From: an uncultured Acidobacteriia bacterium
Lineage (GTDB): Bacteria; Acidobacteriota; Terriglobia; Bryobacterales; Bryobacteraceae
Assembly (NCBI GenBank): GCA_903907865.1
Contig: CAIVPR010000158.1
Coordinates: forward strand, 33,594 to 97,593
DNA: 64,000 nt
Direction of reading: 5' to 3'
The translations under genes and the position numbers were made by a program. The notes beneath the pieces are model-generated. The model searched no databases. It worked only from the letters and a program-made list of their open reading frames with translations, and was not told the DNA's origin. Positions 14,491 to 24,434 of this stretch are shown here, one piece after another; positions within the stretch are counted from its first letter, which is position 1; every line of letters begins with the position of its first letter.

Positions 14491-17400
14491 ATGTCGCAAC
14501 GAAAACTGCAGAGCAGCGGTCGAATTGTCCCCTTAACAACAGCACTTTCGGTCCTCGCCGCGGTTGTATGCGTGTCGTCGCTTGGGGCGGCGAACCGGAT
14601 CACCGACGCCGTGGACCCGGCGAGGACGATTGTCCTGAAGGGGCGGGCCCATCCGCTCGCCAGACCCGAGTTCGACCACGGCCCGGTCGCCGGCACCAAA
14701 GCTATCCAATACGCGTCGATCTATTTCAAGCCGGTCGAAGGCTTGGAGACGTTCCTGGAGGAGCAGCGGAATCCGTCCTCGCCGAATTATCAGCGGTGGC
14801 TGACGCCGGAACAGTTCGGCGACCGATTCGGACTGACCACGGACGACGCGGCCAAGGTGGCGGCATGGCTGCGGTCCCGCGGGCTCCAAGTGCACGACGT
14901 AGCGCGCGGGAGGCAGTGGATCTCGTTCTCCGGCAGTGCGGCGCAGGTCGCTGCGGCGTTCCAGACGGAACTGCGGCAATTCGAAGTCGGCGGGGAAACG
15001 CACTTCGCGATGGCCAAGGACCCGGCGGTTCCGGCGGCGCTCGCGCATCTTGTTTCGAATCTGGGCGGTCTGGACGACTTCGGGCCCAAGCCCATGTACA
15101 AGCTCGCACCGGAGAGCGGCACCGGCAGCGGGCAGTTCCAGCCGCGCGAAACTACCGGGGCAAACCATTACCTCGCGCCGGATGATCTGTCCACAATCTA
15201 CAATGTCACGCCCCTATACCAAGCCGGGATCGACGGTACTGGCCAAAAGATTGCGGTGATCGGTCAAACCGACGTCAACATCTCTGACATGCGGGCGTAC
15301 CGCACGCGCTTCAGCCTCCCTCCGAACGACCCGCAGGTGGTGCTGTTCGGTCCCGATCCGGGCGTCAGCAGCGGGGACCAGCACGAATCGAACCTCGACC
15401 TTCAAGTCGCCGGGGCCATCGCCCGAAACGCCACTATCATTTTTGCCACATCCACCAGCATTCGGACCTCGGCGCAGTATGCGGTGGACCAGAATCTGGC
15501 ACCGATCATGACCCTCAGCTACGGGTATTGCGCGAACGCGACGCGAGACACCTACCGAGCCATCGCCCAGCAAGCGAACGCGCAGGGCATCACATGGATG
15601 ACGTCCGCCGGGGACTTCGGCGCGGCCACCTGCGATGACGGAAATCCCACGCCGCAAGCGACCCACGGTCCGGGGGCATCCTACCCCGCCGACGTCCCCG
15701 AGATCACGGCGGTGGGAGGGACCCAGTTCGATGACACGAACGGCAACTGGTGGGCAGTGGCCAACTCGGCGACACGCGCCTCGGCGCTTGGCTACATACC
15801 GGAAAAGGCATGGAACGAGTTCAGCAAGTACGCGGTCGAAGCAGGCGGGGGCCCGAGCCTGCTCTACCCAAAGCCGCTTTGGCAAACGGGCCCGGGAGTA
15901 CCAAACGACCCGGCGCGTGACACGCCGGACATCTCGTTCACAGCCTCGGTCTATGACGGCTACGAGTGCATTTACAACGGCGGCGTCGTGCACTTTGGAG
16001 GCACGTCGGCGTCCTCACCGTTATTCGCAAGCATGATTGCGCTCCTCAACCACGCCCAAGCCATCAAGGACCCGAAGGCTCCGGTGGGACTGGGCAACAT
16101 CAATCCAACGTTGTACCGAATGGCGCAGACCACCACCGGAGTGTTCCACGACATCGTGAACGGCGACAACAAGCTGCCGTGTGCGCAGGGAAGCCCAAGT
16201 TGCGTCGACGGTCTGCTGGGCGATGCGGCGGGCCCCGGTTACGATCTAGCCACCGGTTTGGGCTCCATGGACATTGCCCAATTCGTCGGCCAGTGGGCGT
16301 CGGTAGTGAACAGCACGACCACGCTTTCGGCATCGCCGGCAACGTACGCCATCGATGGAACGGTCCAGTTGACCGCCACCGTGACAGGCTCGGGCCCAGT
16401 GCCGACGGGCAGTGTCACGTTTATCGGCAACGATGTTACGTTGGGCACAGTCACCTTGGTACCGGGCGACAAGGCCTCTACAGCCTCGCTGACCGTCGCC
16501 GGCGGGCTGCTTGCACCGGGTAACGGAGCGATCTCCGCAACCTACGTCGGTGACGGGAACTACTCGGCGTCAAGCGGGACGACAAGCGTGAAGCTCCAGA
16601 TTCCGGCCACCGGTTCCATGATGGTGATTTCCGTTACGCCCAATCCTGTCCGGCAAGTTGGCACGACTTGGCCATACTCAGTCCTATTCACCGAAAAGGC
16701 GGGAGTCCCAACCACCCTTACCGCTTACACCATCAACGGCGTCGACAACTTTTCGGGGATCCGCACGTCGGCAAAGATTGCCGCCAACGGAAGCACTGGC
16801 GGCGCAAGTTCGGGCTCGGGCATCACGCCGCCCCTGAACCGGACCTTCCACTTGGAGGGACTGGACGCCGATGGTACTACTTGGAAGCGAGATTTGGTCG
16901 TTCCGTTCCTGGCTGGCGTTGCGGGCAATTTGGTGCCGTCGATGAACCTGAACGCCGCACCGGCAACAGTCCAACGCAATCCGCAGGCCGATCCTTCCTG
17001 CCAGTGGCAGCAGCGGCTAACGCTCCGAGAAACCAGCGGCGGCTACATGTACCTTTCCTCACTGAATGTGGCCGGCACGTCGCTAACATCTCAAATTCCA
17101 ACCCTGTTCGGAACCACAAGACTAGCCCCTTGGGGGATGCTCACGGCCACCGTTTGTTTCGCGACGGCCCCGAGTGGCACCACGGGCACTGCGACGGTTT
17201 CCGCCGTCAGCGAGGATTTCGGCACGACGGTTACGGCCTCGGCACCGGCGGCATTCGTGGCCGCGCCAGCCTCGGCGTCGGCGTTTTCCGTCTCCGTGCC
17301 GTCCATCGCGATGGTGGCGTCCGGTAGTGGAACCGCGTCGGTGGACCTCCAATTCGCGGGCGGCACACCGTCATGGAAGGCCACGGTACTGGCTCCGGGC

Positions 17401-18240
17401 ACGCAGAACTGGCTGACGCAGGGGAGCAGTTCGGGCACCGGCCCGTCGACGCTCCAACTGCAGGCCAACGCGGCGGGCCTCTCGAAGGGGGCGTACAACG
17501 CGCTGGTTTCCGTCGAAGCTACGAATTCGGTGCCGCAGGTGATCCAAATCCCCGTCGCGTTCGTGGTGGGCGATTCCCCGGACATCACGATTTCGGGCAT
17601 CGGCAACGCGGCATCGGGGGCGCAGGTCTTCTCCCCGGGACAGTTGGCTGCGGTTTACGGAACCGGGCTGGCGTCGGCGCTTCAGATCGCGGCGGTCCAG
17701 CCCCTGCCCTTCACGTTCAGCGGGACCTCGGCTACGGTGAACGGCGTTTCGGCGCCGTTGTGGTTTGTCTCTCCGACCCAGATCAATTTGCAGATCCCGT
17801 TCGAGGCTTCCGCAGGCACGGCGACCCTGGCGATCAACAACGGCGGAAAGGTGGCGGCCTACAACATCCAGATCGGTCCGGCGGCACCGGGGATATTCAC
17901 CGACCTGAGCAAGAATATGGTGCCGATTGCCAGTGGAACGCCCGGGCAAACGATCTTCGGATTCATCACCGGCGACGGCGACCTGACTCCCACTATCGCG
18001 ACGGGCGCGACCAATCCCTCGTCCAAAACGTTCCCGAAATCGCGGCAGACGGTGACCATGACGATAGGGGGCGAGAACGCGCCTGTGGTTTTCAACGGCT
18101 TGGTGAATGGGCTGATTGGCGTGACGCAGGTTAATTTCACGATTCCGGCGGACGCCAAGGTTGGTCCGCAACCGGTGGTGGTCACGGTCGGGGGAGTGTC
18201 CAGCGTCCCGGCGACGATCACGGTGACTGCGCCCAAGTAG
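14491..18240 (+). CDS. Secreted S53 (sedolisin/pro-kumamolisin) protease with Ig-like and TIGR03437 domains
   Basis: 1249 residues from ATG 14491; upstream in-frame starts would place about 57 residues ahead of the signal peptide. The signal peptide is about residues 1-35. The S53 activation domain follows (EEQRNPSSPNYQRWLTPEQF), then the catalytic domain with E299 and D303 in HESNLDLQ, oxyanion D375 in SAGDFG and nucleophile S506 in GGTSASSP. After about residue 610 come Ig-like modules (TTTLSASPATYAIDGTVQL onward), a BACON-like segment, and from about 1030 the TIGR03437 domain (GNAASGAQVFSPGQLAAVYG), a Bryobacterales hallmark. It is a serine-carboxyl peptidase active at acidic pH, probably self-activating after export. 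Confidence 0.93.
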   Translation: MSQRKLQSSGRIVPLTTALSVLAAVVCVSSLGAANRITDAVDPARTIVLKGRAHPLARPEFDHGPVAGTKAIQYASIYFKPVEGLETFLEEQRNPSSPNYQRWLTPEQFGDRFGLTTDDAAKVAAWLRSRGLQVHDVARGRQWISFSGSAAQVAAAFQTELRQFEVGGETHFAMAKDPAVPAALAHLVSNLGGLDDFGPKPMYKLAPESGTGSGQFQPRETTGANHYLAPDDLSTIYNVTPLYQAGIDGTGQKIAVIGQTDVNISDMRAYRTRFSLPPNDPQVVLFGPDPGVSSGDQHESNLDLQVAGAIARNATIIFATSTSIRTSAQYAVDQNLAPIMTLSYGYCANATRDTYRAIAQQANAQGITWMTSAGDFGAATCDDGNPTPQATHGPGASYPADVPEITAVGGTQFDDTNGNWWAVANSATRASALGYIPEKAWNEFSKYAVEAGGGPSLLYPKPLWQTGPGVPNDPARDTPDISFTASVYDGYECIYNGGVVHFGGTSASSPLFASMIALLNHAQAIKDPKAPVGLGNINPTLYRMAQTTTGVFHDIVNGDNKLPCAQGSPSCVDGLLGDAAGPGYDLATGLGSMDIAQFVGQWASVVNSTTTLSASPATYAIDGTVQLTATVTGSGPVPTGSVTFIGNDVTLGTVTLVPGDKASTASLTVAGGLLAPGNGAISATYVGDGNYSASSGTTSVKLQIPATGSMMVISVTPNPVRQVGTTWPYSVLFTEKAGVPTTLTAYTINGVDNFSGIRTSAKIAANGSTGGASSGSGITPPLNRTFHLEGLDADGTTWKRDLVVPFLAGVAGNLVPSMNLNAAPATVQRNPQADPSCQWQQRLTLRETSGGYMYLSSLNVAGTSLTSQIPTLFGTTRLAPWGMLTATVCFATAPSGTTGTATVSAVSEDFGTTVTASAPAAFVAAPASASAFSVSVPSIAMVASGSGTASVDLQFAGGTPSWKATVLAPGTQNWLTQGSSSGTGPSTLQLQANAAGLSKGAYNALVSVEATNSVPQVIQIPVAFVVGDSPDITISGIGNAASGAQVFSPGQLAAVYGTGLASALQIAAVQPLPFTFSGTSATVNGVSAPLWFVSPTQINLQIPFEASAGTATLAINNGGKVAAYNIQIGPAAPGIFTDLSKNMVPIASGTPGQTIFGFITGDGDLTPTIATGATNPSSKTFPKSRQTVTMTIGGENAPVVFNGLVNGLIGVTQVNFTIPADAKVGPQPVVVTVGGVSSVPATITVTAPK

Positions 18241-18359
18241 GTGTTGGTGGGCCGCTGGCGGCGGGACATTGGCGTGGGCTGCGGCGCTGCAGTGGGAGAT
18301 GTGTGGCGTTGCGGGCTTGGGGGTGTCCGACAACTCGCAAGTTATTGATTCTGTGTGAT

Positions 18360-19062
18360 CGGCTCGTGCGCCCGGGGTGGATCGAGAGGCAGGTTCGGGG
18401 GTCAGAACAGAGCCGAACAGACCCAATAAGTCTTCGGCAACGGCACCTTCGGGGTCGGCGGGGGGTGGAATGACTGGGCGGTCGTACTTACCCTGGTAGA
18501 AGGGGTCTTCAGGGACTACGGTGGCGTTCGGCTTGGGCTGGGTCTTGGCCTGTGTTGCCCTCAGACGGAGGATGGTGGCCAACGCGTTGTGAAAATCGCG
18601 GTTGTGGCGGGCGGCGTCTCGGGAAAGCTGGGGGAGAACCTTGGAGGTGTCGACCAGTTCGCGGTAGCCGAGGGCGTTGCGGAAGGCGACTGGGCTGTGG
18701 TCGGGGTGCGGGGCTCCGGCATCGGGGGCGGGTTGGGGGAGAAGTGGCTGGGGAATGGTGTTGTAGGAGTGGTCGAGGAGTCGGGCCTCGAGGACGCCGA
18801 GGCGGTCGCGTCGCTAGGACGCGGCGACCATGTCGTTGACCAGGAACTTCTCGAGATGCCCGACCGGTTGGAACTCGCGGTGGTAGCGGCGCGCGTAACG
18901 GATAAACTGTTTGCGGTCCTCGCAGGCGAGGAGGACTTCGTCGGCAAGTTTCCCGTGGCGGGAGGCATTTTGAGCGCAGACGGATTTTCCTTCGGGCGTA
19001 AGTGGGCCGGTGGATTTTTGCGCGTTCTGCCGGTTGGCTGCGAGTTGTCGTTCCGTGGGCAT
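18360..19062 (-). pseudogene. AANRQNAQKSTGP-family protein broken by an amber codon
   Basis: ATG 19062 behind GGAGGAA begins MPTERQLAANRQNAQKSTGP. This is a very common acidobacterial and planctomycete family of unknown function with many paralogues per genome. The frame meets TAG at 18814-18816 after FLVNDMVAAS, where relatives read a Trp-containing ARWRLRRL-like segment. Beyond the stop the same frame continues with recognisable family sequence (LGVLEARLLDHSYN, FRNALGYRELVDTSKVLPQL, RDFHNALATILRLR), so a Trp-to-stop change is the simplest explanation. No natural stop is found near the expected end at about 18360. Confidence 0.75.
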
Positions 19063-19204
19063 TGGGGGTTCCTCCGAGCTGGAGTATGCCATACCGGGTG
19101 GGGGAAAACGAACTCGGAGTAGTGGATGTTGTTGATTTGGTTGGAAATATAGTTTGTGAATGTGGTGGCCGTTGCCCGTGTGGCGATGCAGCATCCGTAC
19201 GATC

Positions 19205-20708
19205 ATGTCAGCGAGACCAGACCCCGAGGGTGCGCTGCAGGCCTTCGAGCACTACAACTCGGGGCGCTCGCACGTGTTCCCAGAGGCGGAGTTCCACGGT
19301 TCTCTCAACGGGCCGGACACTGTCACGGCGGTACATTCAGCCGAGGGCGCGTACCCCTCCGGCTACAATATGTCGTACCTCAACGAGGCCGAGGCTTTCA
19401 TCCAAGGCGGCAGCTACGGTGATGTCCAAGGCTCGATCGGTCCCTTCGTGGCGAAGGTCGACCCGCAGACGATTGCGCCCGTCTGGTTCACGCAACTGGT
19501 GAACACCGAGCAGACGCAGGAATGGGACTACCCCGGCGCGATGGCGATCCTGAACGACGGCTATATCTACGTCGTATCAGGCTACCGCATCTTCAAGGTC
19601 GACCCGGCTGACGGGCACGTCGTCCACACGCTCGTGCTCCCGACGATGGTGTACATGCCCAACAACACCCAGCCGCAGACCTATGCGACGACCCTCACGG
19701 ACAACTCGGTCAACACCTCCAACAACGGCCTCAACGCTCTTCCGGACGGCACCATCGTTGTAAAGTCGCTGTACCGCGTGGCCGGTGCACGCTGAACGGG
19801 CCGTCCGCGGTGCTGAATTGCCCCAACAACCGGAATGTGCCGCAGTCCAACCTGATCTCCGTCGACCCGACCACGATGCAGATCATCGACAACATCACGC
19901 TACCAGCCCCAGCCGGGGCGCGGCCCACCATCACGCGCTACCGCGCCGTCGACTACGTGTACCTCCTCGAGAAGACATCCAACCCGGTGCGCTACTCGGT
20001 GACCAACGGCATCTTCACCCTCGATACGTCGTGGACTCCACCGGCGGTCGTCAACGCCGGCCAGCAACCCGGTGGCTCGCTCATCGTCATGAACGACTGG
20101 ATCGTCGGGGCCACCAACACCGTCCCGGCGACCGGTGCATTGACAACATTCGCCATCCACCAAGGCGACGCGTCGATTTACTATTCAGTGCAGCCATAAT
20201 TGGACGACCCCGTGGCCCCCGAGTTGGCGGCGGCATTCGCAACCGCGTCCCCAGGCGGGCTGGCAGCCGTTAGCTGGGCCGGAATGTCGCTCGAGGCCGA
20301 CCCCGAGAAGGGTCTCTTCTACGGCGTGGAGACGCTCTCCCGGAAGGTGGCCGCGTTCCGGATCACCGGGTCCGGCATCGCGACAGTTTGGAAGGAAACG
20401 CAGACCACAACCGAGTGGGCGACTCTGATCGGCCCCAAGGAGCAACGGGTCTGGCTTGGTACGGATATTCCCGGCGGCGAGATCCCCGGCAAGCCGCCCG
20501 CCAAATACGAAAGCGACATAGTGGTCTGGCGCGACGCGGGCACGGGCCGGGAGCTTGCCCGCTCCGAGCGGTCCCGCGGATAACGCAGGGCACCCCAGTG
20601 CAGCCCGGCTACTGCGGCAGCATGTATTTACCCGGTGCGCTGGGGATGCTCGTCAAGCTGACGCCCGCCCCAAGTGCACCTGAGGCCGTCGGGCCGCACT
20701 CGAACTGA
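19205..20708 (+). pseudogene. Beta-propeller (PQQ/YVTN-like) protein, frameshifted
   Basis: Pieces of one protein of about 500 residues can be read in successive frames: 19205-19795 (FVAKVDPQTIAPVWFTQL, AILNDGYIYVVSGYRIFKVD), then after a shift near 19785 to 20199 (LISVDPTTMQIIDNITLP), an in-frame TAA at 20197, then 20200-20583 (AAVSWAGMSLEADPEKGLFY), and after another shift near 20560 to 20708 (GYCGSMYLPGALGMLVKL). Repeated blade motifs of the IFKVDPADG type suggest a secreted propeller. It is immediately followed by a damaged DUF1254 gene. The breaks could be decay or sequencing errors. Confidence 0.7.
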
Positions 20709-20740
20709 CCGCACGGATGGCTCCACGGAGGATAAAACAA

Positions 20741-22171
20741 ATGACCAATATCTCTGCCACCGATCCTGCAGTCATCACGGCTCTCGCCGCCAACGCCTAT
20801 GTTTGGGGCCTCGGTCCACAGTACGTCGAGCGATTCTCGAAATACAACATGATCGTCGGCGCACCGTTTAACGAGCTGGAGTACGGCTCCGTTCCTGCGG
20901 CTTGGAACAATGCAGCCACCAATGCGGGGAATGCATCGATACGCGTGGATGGTTCCGCAGCACGGGGCTACGACGGTTTACGTCGTGCCCTCATACGGCC
21001 AAACGGAGAAACTGGACTGGTTCGCGCCGATCGGTCTCACCAAAGCGGGTTTCCGTATGCCGCCCAATTGGGGAGAAGTGCAGAAGGCGTTGCAGGCTGG
21101 GTACCGGCTGGGGCAGAAGACGCTCCTCGAATTCATCGCCGCGGGTACCCCGGGCACGGACACCAACTATTGGGGAGTCCTGAACAACGTCGTCGGAACG
21201 TATTCAAGCAATACGGAGGGATACCTGTACCGCTCGTTGATCGTGGTGGAGGGCGGCGTCGCCAATATCCCGCTCGACGCGGTTTATCCGACCGCAACAG
21301 GCAACCCCACGCAGCTCGATGGAAATCAGACCTACAAGGTCACCTTCACGCCTCCTTGTCCGCCCTATCCGACGCTGCCCGCGGTAGGAATCTACCCGCC
21401 GATGGTCAGCGACAGCAGTGGCAATCCAAAGGGTTCTGGTCGATCCACGTCTACGCAACCGATCCAACGGAAAGCGCCGCTCCCTTCATCGCCCAAACCA
21501 GTGTCCTGAACACCAGCTACTCGAGCGCGGATTCCCCGTGCTCTCGGTAGATGCCGGGGCCAATACCATCACGGTGAGCGCTCCGACCTGGGGACCGCTC
21601 ACAGCGAGCACCCCCATCCTGTTCGCCGGCGCCGCCTCCGCTTACGGGTTAACCGCCAACACCGTCTACTACGTGGCAAGCCCGCCTGTCGCGAACGCTG
21701 ACGAGACGACGTACACATTTCAGGTCTCGACGCAGTGGCTCCAGGAACTGTCGAAGGGCAACGTGCCGATCCAAGGCCCGGGCGGCAATCCCGGCGCTAT
21801 CGTCAGCCTGCAATCGCCCGCCGGCGCTGGCGCACTCTACTACGGAATGGTCCAGCCGGTCACGCAGCTCGGATCATCGCAACTTGCCGCAAACCAATTG
21901 GCCAAGGACGCGGACGGGTCGCTGACCATGTGGTTCGGCCCCCGCGCTGCCTGCCGGTGCGCCTGTGTCGAACTGGATCCCGATGCCGTCCGCAGCCTAC
22001 TACAGCGCGCTCTACCCCAACGCCAACGTGGGAACAGCGTTCCAGTTGACGATTCGTACGTACTATCCGACGCTGGGCAACGAGCCGCCGTCGATCCTGC
22101 CAGGCACTCAAGGTTGCCCGACAGAGTTGTCCGAGAGCTACATACCACCGCTGGTCGAACTGGTCCCATAA
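20741..22171 (+). pseudogene. DUF1254/DUF1214 protein, multiply frameshifted
   Basis: ATG 20741 behind GGAGG starts a DUF1254 N-terminus (ALAANAYVWGLGPQYVERFS). The frame then jumps near 20935 (to YAWMVPQHGATTVYVVPSYG), near 21430 (to GFWSIHVYATDPTESAAPF), near 21525 (to VLSVDAGANTITVSAPTWG) and near 21950 (to NWIPMPSAAYYSALYPNANV). The last part is the DUF1214 domain, ending EPPSILPG and a stop at 22171. Breaks 1, 3 and 4 lie at runs of four or five G or C, and break 2 lies at AAAGGG. That fits either slippage mutations or base-calling errors. Intact relatives are periplasmic proteins of unknown function. Confidence 0.75.
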
Positions 22172-22611
22172 CCCAGTGCGGTTCACGCGTGCAGGTTCCT
22201 GATGGAGGACAAGCGATGGTCAGGAGATGTGCCGTTCTGCCATTGCCGTCATAGGAGGGACGCACCGTCGCCAGCTTTCCTTCCAACGGCGCACGTCCAG
22301 CCGCGCCGAACGATTGCCCGTCCTTTATGCGCTGGACACCGGGCGGCTCGTGCGCCGGTCGCCTTCGGTCGTCTGCCTGCCATCACGACCATGCAGCATT
22401 TGGATGCGTCTCGTGGGTGTGCGTCTCGGACAGCGGGTGCGGGAAGCCGCAAGCCGCTCGACCTTCTCCAAGGCTGCGGCGGTTGCGTCGCACCGAACAG
22501 GCAGGGCTCAAGCCGCAAGCGCCGCGAGAATAGGCCAGCGTCGGTGTTGGGTGACGAGCGTCGTGGAGCCAATAGGAGAAGGCTACCGAATCGCGCGGTT
22601 GGGAATGTGCA
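22172..22611. other. Gene-free region between pseudogenes and the Rpn array
   Basis: 440 bases. Both strands have open frames, but none resembles a known family or has convincing codon use. It may be the remains of further Rpn-type repeats or decayed sequence. Confidence 0.5.
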
Positions 22612-22668
22612 TGGACACCAAGATATTGTTTTCGGGCGGAGGGACGCCGCATCGGCACTACTAGCCCG

Positions 22669-23124
22669 CTAATTTAGCAAGTCCTCGGGTTTGTTGGCGA
22701 CGAAGATCCTCACGCTGACCGCCTCAAGTTCCGAAAGGGATAGTCCCGCCAACTGCTGGTGGACGGACTCGGGGATCTCCCCGAGCCGATTGGCGAGGAT
22801 GGTCCGAACAACTTGCAGAACTCCTTCGCGCTTGCCCTCGTTCCGTTCGTGTTCCAGATTCCGGGCCAGCACCGGCCCGAAAGTGTCATGCTCCAAGTAG
22901 TCTTCCAGTACGAACATCCGCACTCCCTCCTCCTCCACCAATTCGCCCATATGCCGCAGACCGGCCAACCGGCGAAGCTGCTGGTATGCCTCGCGGCGGT
23001 TGGCATCCCCCAAGTCGCCGATCTGTCCCAAGATCCGGTGCAGCGCCCGTTCCCGGTCATCCAGCCGCATCAGCAGTGCAAGGATATTGTTTTCGCATTC
23101 CGAGGGGCACCGCATCGGCAGCAC
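22669..23124 (-). CDS. Stand-alone C-terminal Rpn-like protein, copy 1
   Basis: 151 residues from GTG 23124 (or ATG 23115). It matches residues about 135-279 of the full Rpn protein upstream (ALHRILGQIGDLGDANRREA, MFVLEDYLEHDTFGPVLARN) and ends VANKPEDLLN, but lacks the nuclease domain. Differences from the parent are mostly conservative (Ser/Thr, Ile/Leu, Val/Ile) and no stop has arisen, which suggests it is still made. In E. coli, short products from internal starts of rpn genes antagonise the full-length nuclease. A similar inhibitor role is a reasonable guess, not shown. Confidence 0.6.
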   Translation of the reverse strand: MLPMRCPSECENNILALLMRLDDRERALHRILGQIGDLGDANRREAYQQLRRLAGLRHMGELVEEEGVRMFVLEDYLEHDTFGPVLARNLEHERNEGKREGVLQVVRTILANRLGEIPESVHQQLAGLSLSELEAVSVRIFVANKPEDLLN

Positions 23125-23131
23125 ACGAACG

Positions 23132-23539
23132 CTAGTTCAACAAGTCTTCGGGCTTGTTGGCAGTACAGACTCTGAAGTTGACTTCCTCGAGTTCGGTAAT
23201 GGTCAGTCCCGACAGTTGTTGAAGCAGGGAGTCCGGGACTTCGCCGAATCGCTTCGCAAGCCCCCTCTGAACGAGTTGCAGCGCACCTTCGCGCTTGCCC
23301 TCGTTCCGTTCGTGTTCCAGATTCCGGGCCAGCACCGGCCCGAAGGTGTCGTGTTCCAAATAGTCTTCAAGTACGAACATTGGCTTTCCCTCCTCCTCCA
23401 CCAATTCGCCCATGTACCGCAGACCGGCCAACCGGCGAAGCTGCTGGTATGCCTCGCGTCGGTTTGCGTCCCGCAAGTCGCCGATCCGTCCCAGGATCCG
23501 GTGCAGCGCCCGTTCCCGGTGACCAAGCCGCATCAGCAC
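23132..23539 (-). CDS. Stand-alone C-terminal Rpn-like protein, copy 2
   Basis: 135 residues from GTG 23539 (ATG 23533 is an alternative; the frame is open further upstream to about 23590). It is the middle unit of the tandem array, closer to the full protein than copy 1 is: GLTITELEEVNFRVCTANKP against GLSIAELEEVNFRVFTANKP. It has the helical QQLRRLAGLRYMGELVEEEG region and the charged NEGKREGALQLVQRGLAKRF tail, and no catalytic residues. The stop of copy 2 lies eight bases before the start of copy 1, so the three frames are read in one direction, probably on one transcript. Confidence 0.6.
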   Translation of the reverse strand: MLMRLGHRERALHRILGRIGDLRDANRREAYQQLRRLAGLRYMGELVEEEGKPMFVLEDYLEHDTFGPVLARNLEHERNEGKREGALQLVQRGLAKRFGEVPDSLLQQLSGLTITELEEVNFRVCTANKPEDLLN

Positions 23540-23594
23540 CGCAAGAATATTGTTTTCGTATGCGTAGGGGCACCGCGTCGGCAGGATAAGCCCG

Positions 23595-24434
23595 CTAGTT
23601 CAACAAGTCTTCGGGCTTGTTGGCGGTAAAGACTCTGAAGTTGACTTCCTCGAGTTCGGCAATGGACAGTCCCGACAGCTGTTGAATCAAGGAATCCGGG
23701 ACTTCGCCGAATCGTTTCGCGAGGCCCCTCTGAACGAGTCGCAGCGCCCCTTCGCGCTTGCCCTCGTTCCGCCCTTCCTGCCGCTCCCTCTCCAGATTCC
23801 GGGCCAGCACAGGCCCGAAAGTGTCGTGCTCCAGATAGTCTTCCAGTACGAACATCCGCTTTCCCTCCTCCTCCACCAATTTGCCCATGTGCCGCAGACC
23901 GGCCAAGCGCCGAAGCTGCTGGTATGCCTCGCGGCGGTTGGCATCCCGCAAGTCGCCGATCCGTCCCAGGATCCGGTGCAGCGCCCGTTCCCGGTCATCC
24001 AGCCGCATCAGCACCGCAAGGATATTATCTCGCACATCCGGGCTGGCCAGCAATGGCTCGGCGTCCAAATCGGCAATGTTTAACAGGTTGTACGAATACA
24101 CGATCCGGCCCTCGGACACCACCTTGGTCGGCATCGACATCTCGGCCGCCCCCACGTAGAACACGTACTGGAGCGGGAACCTGCCGTCGTCATTCAGCAG
24201 CCACGCCGCGTAGTGGAGCATCCGGGCGGCCATCTTCGGGTCGTTGCGCCCTTGCCACTCGATGTGCACGGTTTCGCCCGTCTCGTCCTTGCCGACCGAG
24301 TCCGCCCGCAGCGTGAGCGTGGCTGGCATTTCCGGATTCCGCCAGGACACCAGGCGGCGTCCGGTCAAGTATTGCGCCGCCAGACCCTGCGGGTCCTGCA
24401 GCAGTTGCTTCAAGGTTGAGTCGTAGTCCTGCAC
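23595..24434 (-). CDS. Rpn family recombination-promoting nuclease / putative transposase-like protein
   Basis: 279 residues from GTG 24434, preceded by AAGGCAGG. The N-terminal PD-(D/E)XK nuclease core is visible as LTLRADSVG (acidic residue) followed by ETVHIEWQGRNDPKMAARML, where E-x-Q replaces the usual E-x-K. This matches Rpn/YhgA-like proteins. The C-terminal half is helical and charged and ends NKPEDLLN. Rpn proteins cut DNA, promote recA-independent recombination and, in E. coli, act against phage, with the C-terminal part also made separately as an inhibitor. Here two extra C-terminal copies lie downstream in tandem. Confidence 0.87.
   Translation of the reverse strand: MQDYDSTLKQLLQDPQGLAAQYLTGRRLVSWRNPEMPATLTLRADSVGKDETGETVHIEWQGRNDPKMAARMLHYAAWLLNDDGRFPLQYVFYVGAAEMSMPTKVVSEGRIVYSYNLLNIADLDAEPLLASPDVRDNILAVLMRLDDRERALHRILGRIGDLRDANRREAYQQLRRLAGLRHMGKLVEEEGKRMFVLEDYLEHDTFGPVLARNLERERQEGRNEGKREGALRLVQRGLAKRFGEVPDSLIQQLSGLSIAELEEVNFRVFTANKPEDLLN

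Larger units (their letters stand above)
22612..24050 (-). repeat. Tandem array of rpn 3'-half copies
   Basis: The 3' half of the gene at 23595-24434 is repeated downstream: about 23132-23580, about 22669-23124, and a stub of some 55 bases at 22612-22668 (encoding PMRRPSARKQYL). Unit length is about 460 bases. Each unit begins at the CP-x-ENNILA segment and ends with NKPEDLLN plus a TAG stop. The units differ at many bases, so the duplication is not recent. Confidence 0.85.
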
